Assembly (NCBI GenBank): GCA_017610175.1
Contig: JAFCCO010000001.1
Location: 1 to 64,000, forward strand
DNA from: Candidatus Iainarchaeum sp.
GTDB lineage: Archaea; Iainarchaeota; Iainarchaeia; Iainarchaeales; GCA-2688035
Length of the DNA stretch: 64,000 nucleotides
Direction of reading: 5' to 3'
Numbering within the stretch: the first letter of the stretch is position 1; the number at the start of each line of letters is the position of its first letter. Of this stretch, positions 37,205 through 46,821 are shown in pieces. A model generated the notes under the pieces. The model made no database searches and had not been told where the DNA came from. It was given only the letters and a program-made list of their open reading frames with translations. A program made the position numbers and the translations under genes.

Positions 37205-37420
37205 TTATTTGAAGAAGTTGACTATTGAGTCAAAGCCGTTGCTCAGCATTTGCATTGGCTGTCTGTAGAAAGCAACTGGCTTTCTTGCTGAAACTCTTGC
37301 ATCAGCTCTTGCTCTGGCCTTAGGCTTTGCCCTGACTGTCTTTTTAGCCCTGACTCTGGTCGCAGGCTTTACCTTTACCCTGCCTTTCACTGTTTTCTTT
37401 GCTGCCATATAGTTTTTCAC
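37205..37420 (-). CDS. Small Ala/Lys/Arg-rich basic protein
   Basis: MAAKKTVKGRVKVKPATRVRAKKTVRAKPKARARADARVSARK... plus hydrophobic tail FDSIVNFFK. Confidence 0.65.
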   Translation of the reverse strand: MKNYMAAKKTVKGRVKVKPATRVRAKKTVRAKPKARARADARVSARKPVAFYRQPMQMLSNGFDSIVNFFK

Positions 37421-37464
37421 CTCGTTGGGAATTAATAAATAGAAAAAAAAGAGAAAAAGCTGAT

Positions 37465-38844
37465 TTACTGGACGCCTTTCCTCTGGTTTCTTGCCACAAC
37501 AAACGCGTATGCAATTATCAGCAATGCGACAACCATTAGCCCTGCAACCGTGTTTTGGTTTCCGAGAACTGCAAAGCCTGAGCCTGCAATTGCCCCGATT
37601 ATCTGCTGCTGGACTGTTTCCTCTTCCTCTGGTTCCTGGTTCTGCACTGGCTCTTCGTTTTGCTGTGTTTGCTGTGGAACTGTCTGCTGTACTGTTCCAA
37701 TAATTCTTGTGCTGTTCTTTGTGAGGCAGTTGCCTGCGTCAATTTCGTAGTATAGCGTGCTTGCGCTGTCTGCACTTACCTCAATTTGGTATGCGTTGCT
37801 CTTGAATCCTGAGGGGATTGAAAGCAACTGCGGCTCAACCCTTAAGCCGTTTCCGTAGAATCGAATGCTTGCCCTGAATGGGGTGTTGTTCTCAATTCTA
37901 AGTGAAACTTCTCCCCTTTCGTTGATTTCCTGTGTTGATGGTGCGGTGAAAATGAATCCGCTGCAGTAGGGGCTGTAAACCGGGAGTGAAGGGGTTGAGT
38001 CTATGAATGTAGCCTCTTCCTTTTCCTCAATGTTTACATAAAAGTCCCTTGCGTTCTGCTCAAGTGTGCATGTTGCTTCGTCTTGGAAATGGCCCCTTAC
38101 CTTAATGTATGCTTTTTCGCGGCCTTCCTCTGCGTCACTGTAAGCCTTTACTTCCACTCCAATTGTGCCCACGCTGTTTGAGTATATTGTTCTGTCATAT
38201 CCGTCGCTGTCTGACCTGATTTCTGAGCTGTTGTCGTATACGTCAACAAAGTCGATGTAGAATCTTTCATTTGCCCTGTTTTCGAGCGTAAATTCCTTGT
38301 TGACGGTTTTTCCTGCCTCAACCTTTACTGTGCTTGTTCCAAGCTCCAACTCATCACATTGTGGCCTGCCGTAAAAGTTGCCTTCCCCGTCGTTGTCCCA
38401 GTTGTCCTCTTCAACATCTATGTCAAAGTATTCCTTTCCGATTTCTGAGAAGCTGCAGTATTCGCCGTTTCCCTCAAATCTTCCCTTTAGTTCAATGCTT
38501 GCGTTAATTGTGTCGTCGTGGGTGAAGTTTTCGGTTTCAACCCTGATTCTGATTGTTTCCTCGTCATCCTCGTCAATTTCTGACGGGGTTCTGTTTACGC
38601 TGAGCCTGATTCTTGAATCGGCTGGCTCTTCGCTTAGCCTTACTGTTTCAACGTCAAAGTCCCTGTCCTCATAATTGTAAACTGTGAACTCAAAGTATTC
38701 CACTGTGTCCTCTGAAATAGTAATGTCCTCTGCATAAATTCTGATGTCTGAACAGTTTTCTCCTGAGGCACTCACGCCGCTTAAAAACAAGAGCAAAGTG
38801 AGCGCTATGATTGTGCGCTGAATAAGTTGGTTCATCATATTCAT
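37465..38844 (-). CDS. Secreted, C-terminally TM-anchored acidic surface protein with three Cys-containing modules
   Basis: Signal peptide TIIALTLLLFLSGVSA, D/E-rich ectodomain, PQQ/E-rich linker, C-terminal TM then RNQRKG. Confidence 0.85.
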   Translation of the reverse strand: MNMMNQLIQRTIIALTLLLFLSGVSASGENCSDIRIYAEDITISEDTVEYFEFTVYNYEDRDFDVETVRLSEEPADSRIRLSVNRTPSEIDEDDEETIRIRVETENFTHDDTINASIELKGRFEGNGEYCSFSEIGKEYFDIDVEEDNWDNDGEGNFYGRPQCDELELGTSTVKVEAGKTVNKEFTLENRANERFYIDFVDVYDNSSEIRSDSDGYDRTIYSNSVGTIGVEVKAYSDAEEGREKAYIKVRGHFQDEATCTLEQNARDFYVNIEEKEEATFIDSTPSLPVYSPYCSGFIFTAPSTQEINERGEVSLRIENNTPFRASIRFYGNGLRVEPQLLSIPSGFKSNAYQIEVSADSASTLYYEIDAGNCLTKNSTRIIGTVQQTVPQQTQQNEEPVQNQEPEEEETVQQQIIGAIAGSGFAVLGNQNTVAGLMVVALLIIAYAFVVARNQRKGVQ

Positions 38845-38860
38845 TTGTGCCCGAACTAGT

Positions 38861-38891
38861 ATTTAAAGGTTACTAATTCACGTAAATTAGT
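38861..38891 (-). promoter_or_regulatory. TATA box with adjacent 7-bp-arm dyad (operator candidate)
   Basis: ATTTAAA at 38861-38867; ACTAATT-cacgta-AATTAGT at 38872-38891 immediately upstream. Confidence 0.5.
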
Positions 38892-38901
38892 TAATTTAAG
38901 C

Positions 38902-38956
38902 CTGTTTTTTTGGGTTTTTGCCAGGGTGCTGCAACTGGCAGGCTCCCAAAAAACAG
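38902..38956 (-). terminator. Long intergenic hairpin downstream of rtcB
   Basis: CTGTTTTTTTGGG / CCCAAAAAACAG (12 bp, one bulge) enclosing TGCCAG/CTGGCA. Confidence 0.5.
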
Positions 38957-38964
38957 TGATTAAT

Positions 38965-40395
38965 TCAGCCCTTCATTACCGCAAGCGGAACGTGCTTTGA
39001 AACCTTTTTTCCAATCCCGCTTGCCTCAACACTTGCAATAACCTCTTCAACATCCTTGTATGCTTCAGGCATTTCCTCTGCAAGCCCTGACAACGACTTT
39101 CCCTTAATAATTTCTCCCTTTTCCTCAAGCTCTTTTTTTACCTGGTCGCCCCTCTTAAGTTTCATTGCAGCATGCCTTGACATTGTTCTCCCCGCCCCGT
39201 GCGCAACGCTTCCAAAGGTTTCCTTTAGCCCAGTTTGTGTCCCTACAAGAACGTAGGATGAGGTTCCCATCGTTCCTGGGATAAGTGCAGGGTGCCCTGT
39301 TTTCATGAATTCTGCTGGATTCTCTTCTCGCCCTGCCGGCATTGCCCTTGTTGCGCCCTTTCTGTGGACAAGGAGTTTTTTCTGCTCGCCGTTAATTTCA
39401 TGCATTTCCTCTTTTGCAACATTGTGGCATATGTCGTAGAGCAGTTCCATTCCAAGCGATTCAGCATCCCGCCCTATCACTTTCTCAAAGCTTTCTCTGA
39501 CCCAGTGCATTATCACCTGGCGGTTGCAGAAAGCGTAGTTTACGGCGCACTTCATTGCTTTGAGGTAATCCTGCCCTTCCTTGCTTTGGATTGGGGCACA
39601 GCAGAGCTGCTTGTCGGGAACGTTGATTCCGTACTTGTTCATCGCGCTAACCATTGTGTTCAGGTGGTCTGTTGCAACCTGGTGCCCGAAGCCGCGGCTT
39701 CCGCAGTGAATCATTATGGTAATCTGGCCCTGCTCCAGCCCGAATTTTTCCGCAATTTCCTTGTCAAATATGTCGCTTACTTTCTGGATTTCAAGGAAGT
39801 GGTTTCCTGAACCTAGCGTTCCAAACTGGGGCATTCCGCGGTGCAGTGCCTTGTCTGAAACCTTGGAGGCGTCAGCCCCGTCCATTTTCCCGTTTTCCTC
39901 GGTGTGCTTTAAATCGCGCTCCCATCCGTATCCGCGCTCAACAACGTAGGATGCTCCCTGCTCTAGAGCCTGCTTTAATTCATCTTCGCTGAGCCTTAGC
40001 TTGCTTTTTCCACCGACTCCTGCAGGGATTGCCCCGAACATTTCGTTTATCAGGTCCCGCAAATGAGGCTTGATTTCTTTTTCGGTTAAATTTGTTTTAA
40101 CCAAACGGACGCCGCAGTTTATGTCAAAACCAATGCCGCCAGGGCTAACAACTCCCTTTTCGTAATCGATTGCAGCAACCCCTCCTATGGGGAATCCGTA
40201 GCCCCAATGGCAGTCCGGGAGGGCTATGCTGTATTTTTGTATTCCTGGGAGGTAGGCAACGTTTTTTACCTGTTGAAGTGCGCCTGCTTCAATCTCGCTT
40301 GTAAGCTTTTCTGTCCCGTAAATTCTTGCCGGGACAAGCATTCCCTCTTCCTTGGGCAGTTCGAAAATAGCTTCGGAAATTTTTTTCATTTCCAT
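38965..40395 (-). CDS. rtcB: tRNA-splicing ligase RtcB (no intein seen)
   Basis: GGIGFDINCGVRLVKTNL, GSGNHFLEIQKV, IHCGSRGFGHQV, HGAGRTMSR motifs. Confidence 0.95.
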   Translation of the reverse strand: MEMKKISEAIFELPKEEGMLVPARIYGTEKLTSEIEAGALQQVKNVAYLPGIQKYSIALPDCHWGYGFPIGGVAAIDYEKGVVSPGGIGFDINCGVRLVKTNLTEKEIKPHLRDLINEMFGAIPAGVGGKSKLRLSEDELKQALEQGASYVVERGYGWERDLKHTEENGKMDGADASKVSDKALHRGMPQFGTLGSGNHFLEIQKVSDIFDKEIAEKFGLEQGQITIMIHCGSRGFGHQVATDHLNTMVSAMNKYGINVPDKQLCCAPIQSKEGQDYLKAMKCAVNYAFCNRQVIMHWVRESFEKVIGRDAESLGMELLYDICHNVAKEEMHEINGEQKKLLVHRKGATRAMPAGREENPAEFMKTGHPALIPGTMGTSSYVLVGTQTGLKETFGSVAHGAGRTMSRHAAMKLKRGDQVKKELEEKGEIIKGKSLSGLAEEMPEAYKDVEEVIASVEASGIGKKVSKHVPLAVMKG

Positions 40396-40407
40396 TTTTT
40401 TATCACC

Positions 40408-40830
40408 TTATATGTCAAGTAATACCCTCGAAACCCATTTATTTCCTTCTTTTTTGACGGAAAACTGGTTCCAGGTAACTGCCTTTATTTCCGAGCGGGG
40501 TTCGTGCCTTTCTGCGTCAAATTCCTCCCCCTCCAACTCTGCTTTTGCATAATTCCTGCCCTCGTCCAGCTCAAGAACCCTTATTTTGGAGAATGCGAGT
40601 TCTTTTGCGTGGAGTTCGAAGAGAATTGAATCCAATAAATTATGTAGAAGTTCCTCCGGGTTTTTGCCCTCTGCCTCTACTGTGAGCTTGGTTTTTCCCT
40701 CAACCTTTTCGGGGTTGTACATTACTGTGCACATTGCTTTTGCTGAGTTCTCAAAAAGTTCTGAAAGGTTTTCCCCGAATGCTTCAAATAGTGCGTCTGC
40801 AGTGTGTTCGAGGAACCTAAATCCTTTCAC
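40408..40830 (-). CDS. Archease
   Basis: FRFLEHTADALFEAFGENLSELFENSAKAM. Confidence 0.92.
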   Translation of the reverse strand: MKGFRFLEHTADALFEAFGENLSELFENSAKAMCTVMYNPEKVEGKTKLTVEAEGKNPEELLHNLLDSILFELHAKELAFSKIRVLELDEGRNYAKAELEGEEFDAERHEPRSEIKAVTWNQFSVKKEGNKWVSRVLLDI

Positions 40831-41702
40831 TACAGCACCCTTGAAAGGTCCATTATTTTTACATAGTCCTCAAGAGCTCTTTTTGTGTAGTCGTTGAGTT
40901 TCAGTTCCTTCAATGCAAGATTTGGCTTCATCCATTTGAATTCGGTGCCCTCTCGCTTGTCAAGCGTTACCTTTGTGTCCTTTGCCTTTGCAAGGTAGTC
41001 AATCATTACAAAGTGCTTTCTCTTGTGGAACTTTGTTGGAAAGATTGCGTCGTGCAGTGTAAAGAGTTTTTCATCGTGGATTTCCATTCCTGTTTCCTCT
41101 TTAACTTCCCTTCTCAAAGCATCAAGCCTTGTTTCGCCCTTTTCAATGTGCCCGCCTGGGACACTGTATAGGTCATTCCACTTCGGGCTCTTCATCAAAA
41201 AGATCTCGTTCTTTTCGTTAAAAATTAATGCTCCAACAACCGGTTCAGGAAAGCCCACTTCAATTGAGTCAATTTTTTCCACGCGATGTTTGTGCCTTTC
41301 GCCTTCTTTCTTTTCTCCGTGGAATGTGCTGTTCAAAAATATTTTCACAAGGTTTAGTGCGTCTCCCTTTTCAAGAACGCGTCCGCCCAGGCAAATCACG
41401 TTGGCGTTGTTGTGTTCCTTTGCGGCTTTTGCGGAGAACTCGTCCCATATTACCGCGGCGCGAATTCCTGCAACCTTGTTTGCTGCAATGCTCATCCCGA
41501 TTCCAGTGCCGCAGCAAAGTATTCCAACAGACTCCTTGTCATCTGCAACCTCTTTGGCCACTTTTTCTGCAAAATCAGGGTAGTCACAGCTTTCCTCCGA
41601 ACCGCATCCAAGGTCCTTTACTTTGTTGTCATTTTCAAGGCCTTTTTTGATGAACTCCTTGAGTTCAAATCCGCCGTGGTCTGATGCCAGTATTATATCC
41701 AT
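40830..41702 (-). CDS. Fusion: ribose-5-phosphate isomerase B (RpiB/LacAB) + Nudix hydrolase
   Basis: N-term ASDHGGFELKE...CCGTGIGMSIAANKVAGIRAA; C-term exact Nudix box GHIEKGETRLDALRREVKEETGM. Confidence 0.92.
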   Translation of the reverse strand: MDIILASDHGGFELKEFIKKGLENDNKVKDLGCGSEESCDYPDFAEKVAKEVADDKESVGILCCGTGIGMSIAANKVAGIRAAVIWDEFSAKAAKEHNNANVICLGGRVLEKGDALNLVKIFLNSTFHGEKKEGERHKHRVEKIDSIEVGFPEPVVGALIFNEKNEIFLMKSPKWNDLYSVPGGHIEKGETRLDALRREVKEETGMEIHDEKLFTLHDAIFPTKFHKRKHFVMIDYLAKAKDTKVTLDKREGTEFKWMKPNLALKELKLNDYTKRALEDYVKIMDLSRVL

Positions 41703-41778
41703 TTGGGGAACACCTTTTGAATTATTTTGTGCAAAGCGATGCTTAAAAATAAATGCGTTTTTGGGAGAAAAGGAGGGC

Positions 41779-42093
41779 TTATTCTTTGAGCTCTATTTCA
41801 ACGTGCACTGCTTCAGGGATTTCTACCCTCATTATTCTGCGAAGTGTCCTTTCGTCGGCTTCAATGTCCACAAGCCTTTTGTGTATGCGCAATTGCCACC
41901 TTTCGTAGGTTTCTGTTCCGCCTCCGCATGGGCTTTTTCTGGTTGGCACAATTAGTTTTTTGGTTGGGAGAGGTATTGCTCCTGAGTGCTTTACGCCTGT
42001 TCTTTCCGCAACCTCGAGAATTCTATTTGCAATCTCGGTTAATTGCTTGTAGTCCGGGCTTGTTAGCTTTATTCTTGCTTTTTGCATTTTCAA
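41779..42093 (-). CDS. rps10: Ribosomal protein S10
   Basis: [41 protein letters not shown]. Confidence 0.94.
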   Translation of the reverse strand: MKMQKARIKLTSPDYKQLTEIANRILEVAERTGVKHSGAIPLPTKKLIVPTRKSPCGGGTETYERWQLRIHKRLVDIEADERTLRRIMRVEIPEAVHVEIELKE

Positions 42094-42131
42094 TACCTCT
42101 GCTTACCAAAATTTAAAAAAAATGGAAAATT

Positions 42132-42157
42132 GGAAAGCAATAACAACACTGCTTTCC
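42132..42157 (-). terminator. Hairpin + T-rich tract downstream of EF-1A
   Basis: Minus GGAAAGCA...TGCTTTCC (perfect 8 bp) then AATTTTCCATTTTTTTT. Confidence 0.6.
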
Positions 42158-42173
42158 TTTCCCTGTGTTCTAT

Positions 42174-43448
42174 TTATTTCTTTTCCCTTGGGGTTATTGA
42201 CAGTACAATTCCTGCTGCAACTGTCTGCCCCATGTCCCTTATTGCAAAGCGACCGAGCTGTGGGAATTTCTTGTATTCTTCAAGAACCACTGGCTTGGTT
42301 GGCACAATCTTTACGATTGCTGCGTCGCCTGTTTTCAGGAACTTAGGGTTTTCCTCTTTAACCTGCCCTGTCTTGGGGTCAAGTTTCTTCTGGATTTCAG
42401 TTATCGTGCATGACAACTGAGCTGTGTGCATGTGGAACACAGGTGTGTAGCCCACTGGGATTGCGGTCGGGTGTGACAATACAACAATTTGTGCTATAAA
42501 GTCCTTTACGATTGTTGGAGGGTCGCTCACGTGTCCGATTACGTCCCCTCTTGCAATGTCTCCCTTGCCAATTCCCCTTACGTTAAAGCCAACGTTGTCG
42601 CCTGGCTTTGCTTCGGGGAGCTGCTCGTGGTGCATTTCAATTGTTTTTACTTCGGTTGTTACGCCTGGCGGGTTAATTATTACCTTGTCGCCTGGCTTTA
42701 GGATTCCTGTCTCAACCCTTCCTACCGGGACAACTCCAACACCTTTGATGTTGTAAACGTCTTGGATTGGAAGCCTGAGTGGCTTGCCTGTTGGAAGCTC
42801 TGATGCTTTGAATTCGTCTAAAGCATCCATGAGTGTAGATCCTTTATGCCATGTCATCTTTTCACTTTTCTTGACGACATTGTCGCCAACCCAAGCCGAG
42901 ACCGGGATAAATTGGATCATGTTTTCCTTAAAGCCAACGCCTGTAAGGAGTTTTTTCATTGAGTCCTGGACTTCTTTGAATTTTGCCTCTTCGAAGTTGA
43001 CTTCGTCCATTTTGTTGATTGCGACGATTATCTGCTTCAGGCCCATGACCTGTGCAAGGAATGCGTGCTCCTTTGTCTGGGGCTGCACTCCCTCTTTAGC
43101 TGCAACAACCAAAACGGCTGCGTCAGCCTGTGAGGTTCCTGTAATCATGTTCTTTACAAAGTCTTTGTGTCCTGGGGCATCAATTATGGTAAAGTTGTTT
43201 TTCTTGCCCTCAAATCTCTTGTAGGCAACGTCGATTGTTACACCGCGCTCCCTTTCTTCCTTCAGGTTGTCCATTGCGTAAGCGAAGGCAAAGGTTCCTT
43301 TTCCCCTTTCCTGTGCTTCTGCTTCAAGCTTCCTGTACTCCTGCTCTGACAAAGCGCCCGAGTCGTAAAGGAGCCTTCCGACAAGTGTGCTTTTGCCGTG
43401 GTCGACGTGACCAATGAATACTAAGTTCAAGTGTGGTTTTTCTGCCAT
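42174..43448 (-). CDS. tuf: Elongation factor 1-alpha (aEF1A)
   Basis: [40 protein letters not shown]-type G domain. Confidence 0.95.
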   Translation of the reverse strand: MAEKPHLNLVFIGHVDHGKSTLVGRLLYDSGALSEQEYRKLEAEAQERGKGTFAFAYAMDNLKEERERGVTIDVAYKRFEGKKNNFTIIDAPGHKDFVKNMITGTSQADAAVLVVAAKEGVQPQTKEHAFLAQVMGLKQIIVAINKMDEVNFEEAKFKEVQDSMKKLLTGVGFKENMIQFIPVSAWVGDNVVKKSEKMTWHKGSTLMDALDEFKASELPTGKPLRLPIQDVYNIKGVGVVPVGRVETGILKPGDKVIINPPGVTTEVKTIEMHHEQLPEAKPGDNVGFNVRGIGKGDIARGDVIGHVSDPPTIVKDFIAQIVVLSHPTAIPVGYTPVFHMHTAQLSCTITEIQKKLDPKTGQVKEENPKFLKTGDAAIVKIVPTKPVVLEEYKKFPQLGRFAIRDMGQTVAAGIVLSITPREKK

Positions 43449-43571
43449 TTCAATTACCTCCAATTATTAATTCGCCACCAATTCTTTCACTGGGGAAATT
43501 GGAAACCACTATTTATGATTTCCCCCCTGAAAACCTTTAAAAATCAATGCTTTAAGCCGTTTTAACCCTCT

Positions 43572-45764
43572 TTACTCCAGGAAAAAGTTGGCCGACTTAA
43601 CTGTCGAGTCCATGCCTTTTCTCTTTCTGACTTCCTCTGTCACCTGCTTTTGCAGTTCTTTTGGGAGTTGTTCGTAGCCTGCGTATTCCGCGGTCCAGAT
43701 TGCCCTTCCCTGGGTTGCTCCCCTAATGTCAGCAGAGAACCCAATGAGCTCTTTTACAGGTGCTTTGGCTATAATTATTGTTGTGTCGCCTTCAGTGTTC
43801 ATTTCAGTAATCTGGGTTCTTTTTGAGCCCAGTTCCTTTGTTACCGCACCCATGTAGTCCTGTGGGACCGAAATTGTCAGTGTTTGCTTTGGTTCCTTTA
43901 GGATTGGGTTTGCTGAAAGCATGCAGGCGTAAATTGTTCTTGTTGTCAGCGGGAGAATCTGTGCAGGCCCTCTGTGGATTGCGTCCTCGTGAAGGGTTGC
44001 GTCCTCAATGTACACAATAACTCCCATGCAATTTTCTTTTGCAAGTGGGCCGTTTTCCATTGCGTCGCTGAATCCCTGTATTACAAGTTCACGGATTTCG
44101 TGCAGTGCAACAATTCCCCTTGTTGTGTCAACAAGAAGGTTGTTGTTGTGCACAGCCCAGACCTTTCTTGATGTGTCCCGTCCAAATCCGCATTCTTCAA
44201 ATTGTGCAATCATTGCGGGGTCCTTTGGCTTTACTTTGCCCTGGATTTTCTTTTCCGCAAGTTTTTCAAACTGTTCCTGTGGCATGGGTTCAACGCTCAT
44301 TTTAAACTTGTTGTGCTTGTTTGGGCTTTTTCCCTCCAAAACCGGCGATTCTGCTGTTACGGTTTCCCTGTACACAACAATTGGCGGGCTCACGATGATT
44401 GGAATTTTGTGGTCGTGCTCAATTCTGTGCTGGGTAACTTCCAGGTGAAGCTCTCCCATTCCGGAAATAAGGTGTTCGCCTGTTTCCTGGTTTAAGCTGG
44501 CCACAACATTGGGGTCTTCTTTTGTAATTTGCCTGATAACTTCAATCAGTTTTGGCAAATCCTTTGTCTGCTTTGCTTCAACGCTTACGGTCATTACCGG
44601 TTCGGTTGAGCTCTTAAAGCTTTCAAACGGCAATATGTCCTGGCTTCCAAGTGTTTCTCCTGTAAAAACCTCTTTTAGGCCGACAATGCATGCAATGTTT
44701 CCCGCAGGCACCTCGTCAACAGTTACCCTTTCAGGGCCCATAAAGACTCCAACCTGCTGTATTGCAATTTCTTTCTTGCTTGTGATAAGTTTTACTTTAA
44801 GGCCTTGCTTCATTGTTCCTGAGTAAACACGGCCTGTTGCAATGTCTCCTGCGTGCGGGTCAACGCTGACATTCGTTACCATCATTGCAAATGGCCCTGT
44901 TTCATCGCATGTAAGCATTGCTTTTCCTGTTGCACTCTCTGCTTCCCCTTTCCAGATGTTTGGAATCCTGTATTTCTGTGCATCAATTGGGTTGGGGAGG
45001 TGGTTAATTACCATCTCAAGTATTGCTTTGTAAAGCGGGCTCTTTACTGCAAGCTCTTTTTGGGTGTCCTCTTTCATGTGCCTGTACACATCGGAGAAAC
45101 CGATTTTTGTTGCCTGCATCATGGGAACACTTACTGCCCAATTGTAGTATGCCGAACCAAATGCCACGCTTCCGTCTTCAACCTTAACGTTCCACTGTCC
45201 CTTTAATTTTTCAGGGGCGTTCTTGCTTATGAGGTTGTTTACTTTTGCAATTGTTTTGATAAATCTTTCCTGCATCTGCTTTTCGTCAAGCTGCAGTTCA
45301 CTAATTAGCCTGTCAACCTTGTTTATGAAAAGTGTTGGCTTTACGTTTTCCTTTAACGCCTGCCTGATAACTGTTTCTGTCTGGGGCATTGTTCCTTCCA
45401 CTGCGTCAACAACAACAATAACACCGTCAACGGCCCTCATTGCCCTGATGACGTCTCCGCCAAAGTCAACGTGTCCAGGGGTGTCAATTACGTTAATTAG
45501 GTATTTGTTGTCTTCGTATTCGTGAACAAGTGAAATGTTTGCCGCGTTGATTGTGATTCCTCTTTCCTGCTCAAGCTCGTATGAGTCCATGAAAAGCTGC
45601 TTTCCGGCAAGTTCTTTGCTGATTAATCCGGCTGCAGCAATGAGGTTGTCTGTCATTGTTGTTTTGCCGTGATCGATGTGTGCAACGATTCCGATGTTTC
45701 TGATATTTTTCCTGTTGCTCATAAGAGAGCTTGCAAGCTTAACCATTTCTTCTTTTCTGCCCAT
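43572..45764 (-). CDS. fusA: Elongation factor 2 (aEF2)
   Basis: IGIVAHIDHGKTTMTDNLIAAAG; diphthamide loop HEDAIHRGPAQILP. Confidence 0.95.
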   Translation of the reverse strand: MGRKEEMVKLASSLMSNRKNIRNIGIVAHIDHGKTTMTDNLIAAAGLISKELAGKQLFMDSYELEQERGITINAANISLVHEYEDNKYLINVIDTPGHVDFGGDVIRAMRAVDGVIVVVDAVEGTMPQTETVIRQALKENVKPTLFINKVDRLISELQLDEKQMQERFIKTIAKVNNLISKNAPEKLKGQWNVKVEDGSVAFGSAYYNWAVSVPMMQATKIGFSDVYRHMKEDTQKELAVKSPLYKAILEMVINHLPNPIDAQKYRIPNIWKGEAESATGKAMLTCDETGPFAMMVTNVSVDPHAGDIATGRVYSGTMKQGLKVKLITSKKEIAIQQVGVFMGPERVTVDEVPAGNIACIVGLKEVFTGETLGSQDILPFESFKSSTEPVMTVSVEAKQTKDLPKLIEVIRQITKEDPNVVASLNQETGEHLISGMGELHLEVTQHRIEHDHKIPIIVSPPIVVYRETVTAESPVLEGKSPNKHNKFKMSVEPMPQEQFEKLAEKKIQGKVKPKDPAMIAQFEECGFGRDTSRKVWAVHNNNLLVDTTRGIVALHEIRELVIQGFSDAMENGPLAKENCMGVIVYIEDATLHEDAIHRGPAQILPLTTRTIYACMLSANPILKEPKQTLTISVPQDYMGAVTKELGSKRTQITEMNTEGDTTIIIAKAPVKELIGFSADIRGATQGRAIWTAEYAGYEQLPKELQKQVTEEVRKRKGMDSTVKSANFFLE

Positions 45765-45775
45765 TAGATCACCTA

Positions 45776-46378
45776 TTATCTCGATGCTTTTGCTATCCTT
45801 TCAACTTCGTCTCTTCTTTTCACGCTAAAGCTCTTGTTGTCTTCCTTTGATGCAAGAATCAGTTCTTCTGCAAGAGCTGTTGGGGCGTCAAGTTTCTTGT
45901 TGAATGATGCTGCAAATCCTGAAATTGCGATATTTTTTAATGATTCGTCAACGCGTGTGAGTGGTGCAACGTCTACTGCCTGGCTGTAAACTATTCCGCC
46001 CTTCTTTACCCTTGTTACGTCCTCTCTTGGGGCTGCGTTTTCAATTGCTTTAACAAGGACCTGTAGAGGATTCTCGTTTGTTTTGGCTTCAATAATTTCA
46101 AATGCCTTTTCAACTATTTCCATAGCCTGAAGTTTTTTTCCGCAGCTTCCCCTTCCTCTTATATATTTTCCGGAGAGTTTTCTTTTTCCCTGGCCGCTTC
46201 TCATAATCTTGTTCACAAGCCTTTCAACGATGTTAATGTTTCCCTTGTCAAACCTTTTTTTTGCCTTTCGCCCGAATGTGTGGGGGAAGAGTTTTGAGTC
46301 AAGGCTTATGTATCTTGCAAGCCCGAGGTCTGAGATTTTTACCTCTGATGTGTCCCATTTGTCAAATGTCATGGTCAT
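45776..46378 (-). CDS. rps7: Ribosomal protein S7
   Basis: GRKAKKRFDKGNINIVERLVNKIMRSGQGKRKLSGK..., NAAPREDVTRVKKGGIVY. Confidence 0.93.
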   Translation of the reverse strand: MTMTFDKWDTSEVKISDLGLARYISLDSKLFPHTFGRKAKKRFDKGNINIVERLVNKIMRSGQGKRKLSGKYIRGRGSCGKKLQAMEIVEKAFEIIEAKTNENPLQVLVKAIENAAPREDVTRVKKGGIVYSQAVDVAPLTRVDESLKNIAISGFAASFNKKLDAPTALAEELILASKEDNKSFSVKRRDEVERIAKASR

Positions 46379-46383
46379 TTCAA

Positions 46384-46821
46384 TTACCTCTTAACCTTCT
46401 CCTTTCTTCCTGACCTAAGCATTTCAAGCGCCTGGTTGTTTACGTGGGTTACGCGGTATTTCACGCCCCAAAGGTCGCCGTATGGTCCCTTTTGGGCCCC
46501 ACCGATTCCTTCAACAATGACTTCGTCGTGCTCGTCGATAAATTTTATTGCGCCGTCCTTTGGTGCAAGTGCGGTTAGCTGCTTTCCGTTTTTGATAAGC
46601 TGTACCCTAACGCATTTTCTGATTCCTGAGTTTGGCTGCTTTGCAGTAACTCCCCTTTTCTCTGTGACAATTCCTCTTGCCTGGGGGGATCCCTCGAGCA
46701 GGTCGTACTTAATGTCAAGGCCCATTTTCTTTCTCTTGTATTTGGGCTTTTTCCATCTCCATTTCTTTCTGTCTTTCTCGAGTTGTCTTCCTGCGAATTC
46801 TCCTTTTGCCATAAAAATCAC
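46384..46821 (-). CDS. rps12: Ribosomal protein S12
   Basis: [44 protein letters not shown]. Confidence 0.94.
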   Translation of the reverse strand: MIFMAKGEFAGRQLEKDRKKWRWKKPKYKRKKMGLDIKYDLLEGSPQARGIVTEKRGVTAKQPNSGIRKCVRVQLIKNGKQLTALAPKDGAIKFIDEHDEVIVEGIGGAQKGPYGDLWGVKYRVTHVNNQALEMLRSGRKEKVKR

